Notes: a model not told the origin generated them from the sequence alone. Shown: positions 1 through 7,003, numbered from the stretch's first letter. The stretch: DNA of 8,947 nt from an uncultured Ruminococcus sp. (GCA_946540705.1 CAMNJD010000208.1:1-8947); one strand, 5' to 3'. Numbers and translations: made by a program.

Positions 1-3000
1 CCCGCCGAACCATGCCGCACCGATCGTGACCGCATCAAACTGACCGGCCGTGATCTCTGTTTCCTGCGGCAAAAAGGCCGGAATCGTATAATAGAACAGG
101 CCGTTCGCTTCTGCAAACTGCTCCGCAGGCGTACCTGCTGCACCGACATAGAATGACGCAGACAGCGGCAGCGTCACGGCATCCGGCGCCATCTCTGTCA
201 GCGCCTCACCGGTCACGACATGCGCGATGCTGCCCGGGACTGCACAGGAGCCGATCGTCTTTGCATTGGAAAGGATCAGCCATTCCGCATCGGCGCCCTC
301 CGCCATATGTGCGGGAACATGCTCCAGACTGCTCAGATCCAGCATGCCGGTTTCGGCCGTCACGCCTGCAAAGGCATATTCGCCGGCCTGTGTCACAGTC
401 TCAAGTGCCGAACCGCCGACACAGCAGTTTTCCAGCGCATGCGCTCCGATCTTTTCAAGTTCCGTAGCCCAGTTATACAGACTGACATTCCGGATGCAGT
501 CATCCGCATTCGTCCGCTCAAAAGTGAACGCATAGTCGCAGATCGTCTTTGCGCCCTGCGCGGAGATATAATCCGCCGCGCTCCCATGCAGCACGCCTGT
601 CGGAATCACCCTGAGATGTTCTCCGAACTGTACGAACGAAAGCCCCGCTGTATCTGCAAGGGCATATTCGCCGATCTCCTCAAGCTCCGTGAACGAGATA
701 AACGACCACTGCTCCAGCTTTGCCCCTGCAAATGCATACGCGCCGATCTTCCTGAGATGCTCCTCGTCCAGGCCGTTTCCTGTCAGGGCGGCGCATCCGC
801 GGAATGCTTCATCGCCGATCTCGGTCACGCCCGGCGCATACACACTGTGCAGCGCCGTGCAGCCCGCAAAGGCCTTGCTGCCGATGCGCGTGACGGTTTC
901 CGGCAGATACACCTCAGTCAGCGCAGAATTCCCCTCGAAAGCACCGTCACCGACCGCGGTCAGCCCGACACTTTCACCCGGAACGGTCAGGTCGATGACC
1001 GTCCGCTCACTGCGGCATGCCGTCAGGACACCGTCCGTGATCTCATACAGTGCGCCCGGATCCGTGCCTCCGATCACATATTCCTCCCGCAGCATTTCCC
1101 CGGGCTTCCCGTTTAGCACGGAAACAGCCTTCAGCACTGCCGTTTCTGTGATGTCAAACGCGCCGGTGTACTGCACGCCGATCCCGTCACCGGGGTCAGT
1201 GCCGTCCAGCGTATAATAGATCGCATCCGCACCCTCAGCCGAGAGCGATACCTCTACGGGTCCGGAATAATCGCCGCCCTCCGGACTGACCGAAGGCTGT
1301 ATGCTCACGATCTCATATTCCGCATACATCGGTCTGCTCGTACCGGCAGATGTGACCGCAGCAGCGGCCAGCAGCATGTGCTCCGTCACACGGATCGGCG
1401 TACCGTCATAGCGCTGACCGTTTTCGGCAGAGGGAACCGAGCCGTCAGTCGTATAATAGATCACGGCACGCTTGTCCGCGCAGGACAGCGAGACATTCTG
1501 CGTGCTGTGATATATCCCGGCGGGCGGGTCAGCGGTCGGACTGACGCCTGTCGTTCCGGGAAACTGCACATGCGCAAGCGAAACCATGCCCCAGCCGGTG
1601 TCATTGTCAAATCCCGCCTCACCGAGATCCACCGCACCGCTGCGCAGGATTTCATAAATCTCATCATTGGTCAGCTCCGGATCGTAGGACAGCAGGTCGG
1701 CAATGCACCCTGCGACAAACGGCGTCGCCATGCTCGTGCCGCTGTTGTAACGCATTTCATCCGGTTCGGAAATACCGGCACTGAGGATTTCAAAGCCGGG
1801 CGCAGCAAAGTCTGTCATGCTGCCGAAATTGCTGAACGATGCCCGCGCATAGGATTCGTCCTCCTTTTTCAGCGCGGAGACAACGATATTATCCGGATAA
1901 TTCGCCGGGTGAACATATTTGACGTCCTGTGCTTCGTTTCCGGCTGCGACCGCGACCGGAATATCCTTCGCAGAAAGATACGCACACGCCTCATTCAGCA
2001 GCGGAGACTCGCCTTCGCCGCCGAGACTCATGCTGATCACATCCGCGCCCTGCTCCTCCGCGTACATCATGGCGCAGTAAATGTCCAGATTCATGCCGTA
2101 GCCTGTATCATCCAGCGCCTTGAGCGGAAGGATCCTGACATTCTCATTCGTGACAGAGCAGACGATCCCGGCACAGTGTGAGCCGTGCCCTTGTCCGTCA
2201 ATGCAGCCGTTCGTTTCATTGAATGCAAAGGTGCGGCCGCCCTCGGCAATGCGCCCCTGAAACATCACATGCTCCGGGTAAATGCCGGTATCAATGACCG
2301 CGACCACGATCTCCGGCGCCTCACCGGGCATGGAACGCAGCTCCCTGCAAAAGCCGTCTGCGCTGACGGCCTCCTGCCCCCAGCGGTCATACAGCAGCGA
2401 ATCGGCATTCTCATACTGTTCGCAGATATGCACCGGCTGATCCGGCTCGACATAGGTGACCGAGCTGTCCGCGCTGAGCGAACGGTACGCCGAATAGGCC
2501 GCTGCGGGGGAATCATATTGCAGCACATGCAGAGAGCGGTAGCCCTCCGTACAGGACACCGCACCGTGATGCTCCGGCTGCTGCTCAGACTTGACGATCA
2601 GGCGTCCGGACTGAAACGGTGAGGTCAGAACCTTGTCCTCGCCGCTCACGCTGATCTCGCAGCCGATATATTCCGCCGCATCCTCGGCAGGCATCCAGCC
2701 GCCGCCGGGAATTCCGGCCGCATCCGCATCGACACAGAGCACGCCGTCCCGCAGTGCGAAGCCTGCAAAGCTGCGCCCGACTGCTGTTTCATCGCGGTAG
2801 AGCTGCTGCTCCGTTTCAGAGAACCGCAGTGCAGCAAACGGCGTATCTGCATTGCATCCGGGTGCAGCCTCCGCCGACCGCCGTGCAAACTCCGCCGCAG
2901 ACAGCCGTTCTCCGGCCGCACTGCGGTACTGCACCGGAATACGCGGCAGACCGGCAGTGAGGACGCATAGCGCAGTAATCAGTGCAACCTGTTGTTTGTG

Positions 3001-3009
3001 TCGTCTCAT
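1..3009 (-). CDS. Secreted S8 subtilisin-family protease with chitobiase-type and BspA-like LRR domains (3' end missing)
   Basis: The reading frame is open from an ATG at 3009 to the window edge (1003 codons) and runs off the left side, so the C-terminus is missing. AAGGAGGAG lies 5 nt before the start. A short basic N-terminus and hydrophobic stretch (residues 1-25) look like a signal peptide. Residues about 125-193 resemble an inhibitor-I9-type propeptide ending in YVEPD. The peptidase S8 domain spans about 228-470: Asp240 in VIDTG, His275 in GHGSHCAGI, oxyanion Asn358 in AAGNE and nucleophile Ser426 in GTSMATPF, so the catalytic set is complete. Two chitobiase/hexosaminidase-C-terminal-like modules follow (about 490-567 and 572-645), each with an IYYT-DG core exactly 80 residues apart. 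A BspA-type LRR_5 region (about 650-985) has units such as IGDEAFRGCAAL and ends in a typical cap (AGTPAEQFAEANG). It probably acts as a surface or secreted protease with adhesion or substrate-binding modules. A dockerin or cell-wall anchor could lie beyond the edge, but none is visible. The family call is firm; the substrate is unknown. Confidence 0.93.
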   Translation of the reverse strand, partial: MRRHKQQVALITALCVLTAGLPRIPVQYRSAAGERLSAAEFARRSAEAAPGCNADTPFAALRFSETEQQLYRDETAVGRSFAGFALRDGVLCVDADAAGIPGGGWMPAEDAAEYIGCEISVSGEDKVLTSPFQSGRLIVKSEQQPEHHGAVSCTEGYRSLHVLQYDSPAAAYSAYRSLSADSSVTYVEPDQPVHICEQYENADSLLYDRWGQEAVSADGFCRELRSMPGEAPEIVVAVIDTGIYPEHVMFQGRIAEGGRTFAFNETNGCIDGQGHGSHCAGIVCSVTNENVRILPLKALDDTGYGMNLDIYCAMMYAEEQGADVISMSLGGEGESPLLNEACAYLSAKDIPVAVAAGNEAQDVKYVHPANYPDNIVVSALKKEDESYARASFSNFGSMTDFAAPGFEILSAGISEPDEMRYNSGTSMATPFVAGCIADLLSYDPELTNDEIYEILRSGAVDLGEAGFDNDTGWGMVSLAHVQFPGTTGVSPTADPPAGIYHSTQNVSLSCADKRAVIYYTTDGSVPSAENGQRYDGTPIRVTEHMLLAAAAVTSAGTSRPMYAEYEIVSIQPSVSPEGGDYSGPVEVSLSAEGADAIYYTLDGTDPGDGIGVQYTGAFDITETAVLKAVSVLNGKPGEMLREEYVIGGTDPGALYEITDGVLTACRSERTVIDLTVPGESVGLTAVGDGAFEGNSALTEVYLPETVTRIGSKAFAGCTALHSVYAPGVTEIGDEAFRGCAALTGNGLDEEHLRKIGAYAFAGAKLEQWSFISFTELEEIGEYALADTAGLSFVQFGEHLRVIPTGVLHGSAADYISAQGAKTICDYAFTFERTNADDCIRNVSLYNWATELEKIGAHALENCCVGGSALETVTQAGEYAFAGVTAETGMLDLSSLEHVPAHMAEGADAEWLILSNAKTIGSCAVPGSIAHVVTGEALTEMAPDAVTLPLSASFYVGAAGTPAEQFAEANGLFYYTIPAFLPQETEITAGQFDAVTIGAAWFGG

Positions 3010-3102
3010 TTCCGCTCCTCCTTGATGCCGCGGGGATTGCCCGCTGGATTGAGCCGTCTGAACGCCGCTGCATCCGTCAGCCGTCCGACCGTACTCAGAA
3101 TT

Positions 3103-3111
3103 ATTATAACA
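3103..3111 (-). promoter_or_regulatory. Extended -10 promoter of the subtilase gene
   Basis: Read on the minus strand, this is TGTTATAAT: a perfect TATAAT preceded by the TGn extension of extended -10 promoters. No good -35 box sits at 17 bp; the best, TTCACT, is 20 bp upstream. A TSS about 7 nt downstream would give a leader of roughly 90 nt before the ATG at 3009. The site lies after the hairpin that ends the upstream gene, so the subtilase is probably transcribed on its own. Confidence 0.65.
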
Positions 3112-3158
3112 CAGCAGATGCCCGAAAAAGTGAACAAATCATGAACAGACAGGACAAA

Positions 3159-3198
3159 GCGGGCGCCCGCAGAGCTTTTCCTCTCTGCGAACGCCCGC
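3159..3198 (-). terminator. Hairpin terminator after the DUF4015-like gene
   Basis: A 16-bp stem (3159-3174 with 3183-3198) closes an 8-nt loop and begins 6 nt after the stop codon at 3205. Two central positions pair as U-G wobbles only in minus-strand RNA; on the plus strand they would be A-C mismatches. This fits a role in minus-strand transcription. The following T-run is short (TTTGT), so termination may be imperfect, but position and stem strength support an intrinsic terminator. Confidence 0.72.
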
Positions 3199-3204
3199 CT
3201 GTGT

Positions 3205-4545
3205 TTATCCCTGTGAATCCTGTGCATCTCCGGAATTTTCCGTATCTTCGGGTTCTGCCGGTGCATCCTGCTTCTCTGTGACAAGGATCATACTGTGTCC
3301 GCTCTCCTTCAGTGCCAGAACGGCAGCGTCCAGCTCGGCATCCGAGAGGCCGTTCCGCACGATGCAGGGATACATTTTCTTCCCCGCAGCAGCCTTGTCC
3401 GCCGCCCGCACCAGCATGGCGATCTTGTCCGGAAACGCCAGTGAGGTCGGGTCATACCGTTCGCCGTTTACCGTAAACGGCTCCGTGAAATCGCGCACGT
3501 CGATCTGTACGCAGACGGCCTTCATCTTCAGCTTGTCCGGCACATAGGCCTCCTCGCCGCCCGCCGCATATGTATGCAGGTCGATCATGCAGCATGCCTC
3601 GGGCGCCTTGTCCGCGATCGCGTTCAGGACGCTGACCAGTGCCTCTGTTCTGAGCGCAGGATCCTTGATCCGGCTGCCGAGCAGCTCGACATCGGAATCA
3701 AAGAAATCCGGGAACCGCGTATCTGTGCAGATGACCGGAGAATAGCCGCCCGCAGTGATCTCGGCAGCCAGTGCCGAAAGATAATTCCGTGTTCCGTCTG
3801 CAAAGGGGCTGAGCCACGGCTTGCCGCCCTTTTCCGGCTTCGCATCGAGCCAGCGGGTCGTGCCGTCCTTGAAGGTATACGAGCCGTCCATGAATGTGTT
3901 GGGGTAGGTTCTGTCCTCCAGCGTGCTCATCATCGCGATGCACTGCATATGATAGCGGTTTGCAGCGTTGCGGATCTCCCGCAGCGTCAGCATATCGGCA
4001 TTCGATGCGCCGCAGTTCACGGCATTCTGTACGCCGGACGCATAATGCAGCATACCGCCGGTTTCCTTCATCGGAAGCAGCATTGCCCGGTAGCCCTGCG
4101 CATAAAGCTGCTCCGCCTCCGCCTCGACCGAATCCAGATCATGCAGTGCGGCGGGATCGGCAAGACAGGCAACCGTCACATCCTCGCCGAACCGGGAAGG
4201 CTGCTCCGCAGTTGTTGTCGTCGCTGCGGTAGTTGCGGCTGTCGTCGTGACGGTCGTTGTTGTGACCGAAGTCGTTGTCGTTTCAGCCGGAAGTGTTGCC
4301 TCCGCCGCAATCGCCGCAGTCCCCGCAAAGAACGGCTCCGGTGTGGTCGTCGGGTGCTCCTCCTCAGCACGCATCCGCGTCACGATCGGGCCGACTACAT
4401 GATACCCGACAAACCCCAGCGCCGCGATCAGCACCAGCATCACAACTGTGCCGAACGCGGAACGGAACGGATGATACATGCTGAAAATGCGGTGATTCCG
4501 CGCACGCCGTGTATAGATTCTTCTGCCTTTTTTCTTGTGGCTCAC
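3205..4545 (-). CDS. Membrane-anchored DUF4015-like putative glycoside hydrolase
   Basis: This 446-residue protein starts at GTG (4545) with GAGAGGAG 7 nt upstream. The alternative ATG at residue 23 lacks such a site and would remove the basic N-terminus. A Lys/Arg-rich cytoplasmic end (1-30) is followed by one transmembrane helix (about 31-53), giving a type II anchor. A Thr/Ala-rich stalk follows (about 65-115, runs such as VTTTTVTTTAATTAATTTT). The extracellular domain (about 120-425) alternates strands and helices as in a TIM barrel, with segments such as GYRAMLLPMK, KPWLSPFADGTRNYL and VICTDTRFPDFF. The pattern of 'W-x-sPf' followed by 'c-DTrfP' matches my memory of the DUF4015 putative glycosyl hydrolase family (PF13200), whose activity is little known. 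The tail (425-446) is acidic and disordered-looking. The gene lies 79 bp downstream of the RnfD-like gene in the same direction, so cotranscription is possible. I infer an envelope function; the substrate is unknown and catalytic residues cannot be assigned by eye. Confidence 0.72.
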   Translation of the reverse strand: MSHKKKGRRIYTRRARNHRIFSMYHPFRSAFGTVVMLVLIAALGFVGYHVVGPIVTRMRAEEEHPTTTPEPFFAGTAAIAAEATLPAETTTTSVTTTTVTTTAATTAATTTTAEQPSRFGEDVTVACLADPAALHDLDSVEAEAEQLYAQGYRAMLLPMKETGGMLHYASGVQNAVNCGASNADMLTLREIRNAANRYHMQCIAMMSTLEDRTYPNTFMDGSYTFKDGTTRWLDAKPEKGGKPWLSPFADGTRNYLSALAAEITAGGYSPVICTDTRFPDFFDSDVELLGSRIKDPALRTEALVSVLNAIADKAPEACCMIDLHTYAAGGEEAYVPDKLKMKAVCVQIDVRDFTEPFTVNGERYDPTSLAFPDKIAMLVRAADKAAAGKKMYPCIVRNGLSDAELDAAVLALKESGHSMILVTEKQDAPAEPEDTENSGDAQDSQG

Positions 4546-4572
4546 AAAAAAGCTCCTCTCTCTGTTCCCGGA

Positions 4573-4605
4573 TCAGTCCGCAGGCACCAAAGCGCACCGG
4601 ACTGA
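4573..4605 (-). repeat. 8-bp inverted repeat in the leader of the DUF4015-like gene
   Basis: TCAGTCCG (4573-4580) and CGGACTGA (4598-4605) are perfect inverted repeats around a 17-nt loop. They lie between the RnfD-like stop codon and the GTG start of the downstream gene. With no T-run next to them, a terminator is unlikely. The arms sit just downstream of a possible -10 box, so this could be a 5' mRNA stem-loop or a repressor operator. The arms are short, so chance cannot be excluded. Confidence 0.4.
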
Positions 4606-4607
4606 AT

Positions 4608-4613
4608 ACTATA
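4608..4613 (-). promoter_or_regulatory. Candidate -10 box for the DUF4015-like gene
   Basis: TATAGT on the minus strand matches 5 of 6 bases of the sigma-A -10 consensus and sits in an AT-rich patch of an otherwise GC-rich region. The best -35 at 17 bp is CTGCCG (3 of 6), inside the 3' end of the RnfD-like gene. This may be a weak internal promoter, or the gene may simply be read through from upstream. Confidence 0.35.
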
Positions 4614-4624
4614 ATTCAAAGGGC

Positions 4625-5605
4625 TCACGCCGGCAGTGCTGTTTCTTTCTTCATCTGCCCTGAGCGCCTCCGTTTCTTTTTTTCATTTGCCATGAAATAC
4701 CGCAGCAGTGCAGCGAGCGGCCCCAGCAGTACCGCCAGCCACATGATGCCATCGCTGAAATGCCGCAGCGTCCAGAGATATCCTGCGGCGGCCAGCAGTC
4801 CCAGCAGGATTCCCGCGAGATCCGGCGGTGCAAAATCGCTGTCACTGTATAGGAACAGCGCGGAAAACAAAAGCTGGTTGGTCATCAGCGCAGCCGCAGC
4901 CGCACGCAGCGGAAACCGCATGAACGTGAACAGCATGCAGGCCGTGATCAGCGGCATCAGCAGCGGAAAGAATACGTAAGGCGAGGCCGCACGCCGCGCC
5001 AGAAATACGACCGCGATCACCAGCAGCAAAAACAGCGAGCAGCTCCCCAGCGGCAGGCCGCGCAGGCCGATGATCCAGTCGATGGGGTTCGGCGGGAATT
5101 TCCATGATCCGTTCCAGCTCGCCGAAACACCTTCTGTCAGCATGGAACGGTCGATCCGGAGCAGCGGCACACTGCCCTTCGCGGCCGGGAACATCAGAAC
5201 GCCCGAACGGTTCACGAGCCATGCAAGGCAATAGCCCGCACCGGCGGCCGGGATGACCGGCGCCCTGTCCCCCTTTATCCGGAAATTGCCGATGATAATT
5301 GCAAAAATACAGGATATGATAAGCAAAGAGACCGGCACCGTCACCGGCATCAGCATCAGCAGGATCACGCCGTCCAGCATTGCCTGCGGCAGCGTCAGAT
5401 CCGGCGATTTTTTTCGTGCCCGCAGACAGACCGCCTGCGTCAGCAGCGCCGTCAGTGCTGCGATCCCCGTGAGCAACGCCGGCCGCATCCCGTAATGCCG
5501 CACGGCGATCACCGTGAGTGAGAGCAGCGCACCGCCCTTCAGGATCATCTGCTCGATCCTTCGCTCCTGTTTTCGCAGTCTGCGCAGTTCGCGGCGTTTC
5601 TCCAT
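4625..5605 (-). CDS. Divergent RnfD/NqrB-superfamily membrane protein lacking the flavin-attachment motif
   Basis: I place the start at the ATG at 5605: GGGAGG is 7 nt upstream of it but only 1 nt before the ATG at 5611. The product is 326 residues, with a charged N-terminus (MEKRRELRRLRKQERR), about eight to ten hydrophobic helices and a Lys/Arg-rich end. Several stretches resemble RnfD/NqrB (PF03116) in the right order. DGVILLMLMPVTVPV and FAIIIGNFRIKGDRAPVIPA correspond to the 'TG-LLaltLPP' and 'FAI-iGK--GG-G-NpfNPA' region. GLRGLPLGSCSLFLLL matches the 'G-GS-GE-S-LA' helix. LYSDSDFAPPDLAGILLG matches 'ATDPVTSP--kG'. FSDGIMWLAVLLGPLAALL matches 'yPdGv-fAvLLmN---PLiD'. The S-G-A-T motif whose Thr carries covalent FMN in true RnfD/NqrB is not visible; the equivalent region reads MLTEGVSASWNGSW. 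No other Rnf subunits are nearby. I infer an orphan paralogue, probably not an Rnf electron carrier. An unrelated polytopic membrane protein remains possible. Confidence 0.6.
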   Translation of the reverse strand: MEKRRELRRLRKQERRIEQMILKGGALLSLTVIAVRHYGMRPALLTGIAALTALLTQAVCLRARKKSPDLTLPQAMLDGVILLMLMPVTVPVSLLIISCIFAIIIGNFRIKGDRAPVIPAAGAGYCLAWLVNRSGVLMFPAAKGSVPLLRIDRSMLTEGVSASWNGSWKFPPNPIDWIIGLRGLPLGSCSLFLLLVIAVVFLARRAASPYVFFPLLMPLITACMLFTFMRFPLRAAAAALMTNQLLFSALFLYSDSDFAPPDLAGILLGLLAAAGYLWTLRHFSDGIMWLAVLLGPLAALLRYFMANEKKKRRRSGQMKKETALPA

Positions 5606-5644
5606 GTTCATGCCTCCCAAATCCACAGAAAGGAACCGATTTTC

Positions 5645-6259
5645 ATGACCGTACAACGGCTCTCCGCGCAGTCCGTCAAGGTACAGCTCTCTGCGGATGA
5701 GCTCAGGCTGTTCCTCCCCGACACAGAATCCGGCAGCGAATCCCCGCAGATGATGCGGCTGATCTCGTTCATGCTCACAAAGGCTGAGACAGCCAGCGGG
5801 ATCCCGTTTTCTGCACTGCCGGTCACAGTCGAGCTTCTGACCGCACCGCAGGGCGGCCTGATCGCGTATTTTACGGCGCAGGCGCTTCCCGGAGCGGATT
5901 CCCGCAGCGGGCAGCCGCGCACTGAACGCATTGCGGCACGTTTCGGCAGTGATGAGGAACTCTCACGCTGCTGCATGCTGCTTGCACGGCGCCGCAGCGC
6001 ACTGCTGTCCAGTGCGCTCTACCGCCTCAGAAGCGGGTATATCCTGCTGCTGAAGATCAAGCGCAGTCATGCAGACGGCCTGCATCATATGCTTTACGAA
6101 TACGGGCGGCCGTTCCGGCTCTCGGTGCTCAACCGCGCCCGTCTTGCCGAATTCGGCACATGTCTGTGCGAAAAAGACGCAGTTGCGGCAGTTTGCAGCG
6201 GTCAGACCCCGCGCAGCAGCCGCACCGCCTCCGCCGGCGATTCCGCACCGAGCAGGTAA
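5645..6259 (+). CDS. mecA: MecA-family adaptor protein
   Basis: This 204-residue protein has the layout of MecA (PF05389), the adaptor that delivers substrates to the ClpC unfoldase for ClpCP proteolysis. The N-terminal substrate-binding part (1-80) shows the typical 'L-x(n)-I--L---DL' start, then SPQMMRLISFMLTKAETASGI, a VELLTAP strand and a GGLIAYFTA strand. The C-terminal ClpC-binding part (about 93-175) has the 'RF-s-deel--c-llarr' helix, SALYRLRSGYILLLKI, an EYGRPF turn and a closing LAEFGTCL helix. AAAGGAA lies 9 nt before the ATG. The gene is divergent from the RnfD-like gene with a 39-bp gap, and convergent with rpe, overlapping it by 58 bp. As a result residues 186-204, a low-complexity Ser/Arg tail, are antisense to the rpe 3' end and are probably not part of the conserved fold. 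Sequence similarity is modest but the order of elements is convincing. Confidence 0.78.
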   Translation: MTVQRLSAQSVKVQLSADELRLFLPDTESGSESPQMMRLISFMLTKAETASGIPFSALPVTVELLTAPQGGLIAYFTAQALPGADSRSGQPRTERIAARFGSDEELSRCCMLLARRRSALLSSALYRLRSGYILLLKIKRSHADGLHHMLYEYGRPFRLSVLNRARLAEFGTCLCEKDAVAAVCSGQTPRSSRTASAGDSAPSR

Positions 6260-6858
6260 GACCCCGCGACCAGATAATCTGCGCCCGCCTCACGGCACTG
6301 CGCCGCCGTGACATCATTGATGCCGCCGTCCACCTCGATATGCGCGGTCATGCCCGCCTGCGCGAACATTTCCCGAAGATGCCGGATCTTCGGCAGCACC
6401 GACGGCATGAACGACTGTCCGCCGAGCCCGGGGCGAACCGTCATCATCAGCACAAAATCCTCCGGGCGCAGCAGCGGCAGCAGCGGTCTGAGCTGCTCCT
6501 CGGATGTTTCCGGTGAAACGGCAATGCCGGCGGGAATCCCGTACTGCTGAACGGCGCGGAGCGTTTCGGCGGTATCGGAATCACATTCAATATGAAACGA
6601 GAGCAGATCCGCACCGGCCCTGACAAACCGCTCAATAAAGCGCAGCGGCTCACGGATCATCAAATGTACATCAATCGGCAGTCCCGTACATGGCCGCAGG
6701 CTTTCCAGCACCGGCAGTCCGAATGACAGATTATCGACAAAGCTGCCGTCCATGACATCATAATGCAGCGCGTCTGCGCCCGATTGCCGGACTGCTTCCG
6801 CAACATCTGCAAGATGTGCCAGATCGCCGTTTAGAATGGATGCTGAGATCAGAGCCAT
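6202..6858 (-). CDS. rpe: Ribulose-phosphate 3-epimerase
   Basis: Interconverts D-ribulose 5-phosphate and D-xylulose 5-phosphate in the pentose phosphate pathway, in the cytoplasm. The 218-residue length is usual for the family, and the order of (beta/alpha)8 motifs is complete: SASIL (5-9), HYDVMDGSFVDNLSFG (32-47), DVHLMI (63-68), SFHIE (87-91), GIAVSPET (111-118), MTVRPGLGGQSF (139-150), EVDGGIN (175-181) and GADYLVAGS (192-200). By family knowledge His32, Asp34, His65 and Asp177 bind the metal, and Asp34/Asp177 are the acid/base pair; all are present. The usual PGFGGQ loop reads PGLGGQ, a mild substitution. GGGAGG lies about 8 nt before the ATG, and a near-consensus sigma-A promoter lies 49-77 bp upstream. 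The 3' end runs 58 bp into convergent mecA. It is not clustered with other pentose phosphate genes here. Confidence 0.97.
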   Translation of the reverse strand: MALISASILNGDLAHLADVAEAVRQSGADALHYDVMDGSFVDNLSFGLPVLESLRPCTGLPIDVHLMIREPLRFIERFVRAGADLLSFHIECDSDTAETLRAVQQYGIPAGIAVSPETSEEQLRPLLPLLRPEDFVLMMTVRPGLGGQSFMPSVLPKIRHLREMFAQAGMTAHIEVDGGINDVTAAQCREAGADYLVAGSYLLGAESPAEAVRLLRGV

Positions 6859-6906
6859 GATGTATCCTCCCGTTCAGCAGGTATCTGCAAATTTTCATAC
6901 AGATTT

Positions 6907-6935
6907 ATTATAACGCAAATTCTCTGATTCGTCAA
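6907..6935 (-). promoter_or_regulatory. Sigma-A promoter of rpe
   Basis: On the minus strand, TTGACG (6930-6935) and TATAAT (6907-6912) are separated by exactly 17 bp, 11 of 12 consensus bases. The expected TSS is near 6900, giving a leader of about 42 nt before the rpe ATG. The -35 box directly abuts the inverted repeat at 6936-6982. Confidence 0.9.
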
Positions 6936-6982
6936 GCGCTCCGGCGGATTCCGGCAAAATCGGCCTGAATTCGTCGGAGCGT
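6936..6982. repeat. Long imperfect inverted repeat between two back-to-back promoters
   Basis: Bases 6937-6951 pair with 6967-6981 over 15 positions, 13 Watson-Crick and two G-U when written as plus-strand RNA. A further G-U is possible at 6936/6982, and three more pairs lie inside the 15-nt loop. On the minus strand the wobble positions become mismatches. No T-run follows on either side, so it is not an intrinsic terminator. It fills the space between the rpe -35 box (ending 6935) and the rightward promoter (-35 at 7004), so an operator for one or both promoters is the natural reading. A structured RNA in a plus-strand read-through transcript is the alternative. Confidence 0.6.
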
Positions 6983-7003
6983 CCCAAAAGCATTCGCATC
7001 CAC

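Noticed and set aside
220..1116. Long plus-strand open frame (298 codons), and a similar one at 1378-2181
   Set aside because: Both are antisense to the subtilase, whose motifs and catalytic residues are clear. Their Cys/Arg/His-rich products and lack of RBS are typical of open frames opposite GC-rich coding DNA.
2816..3073. Possible leader peptide in the subtilase 5' UTR, starting ATGCAGCGG
   Set aside because: It has no RBS, runs far into the subtilase in another frame, and has no regulatory codon run.
4203..4290. GTT/GTC-rich low-complexity stretch that looks like a short tandem repeat
   Set aside because: It encodes the Thr-rich stalk of the DUF4015-like protein. The units are irregular and explained by the protein, so it is not a separate DNA repeat or CRISPR.
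3574..4605. 343-codon plus-strand frame
   Set aside because: It lies opposite the DUF4015-like gene. Its Arg/Cys-rich product mirrors the Thr-rich stalk codons, and it has no RBS.
6142..6201. T-run (CTTTTT) after the rpe stop codon as a terminator
   Set aside because: The only stem before it is 3-4 bp with a very small loop, and it lies inside mecA coding sequence, so I do not call it.
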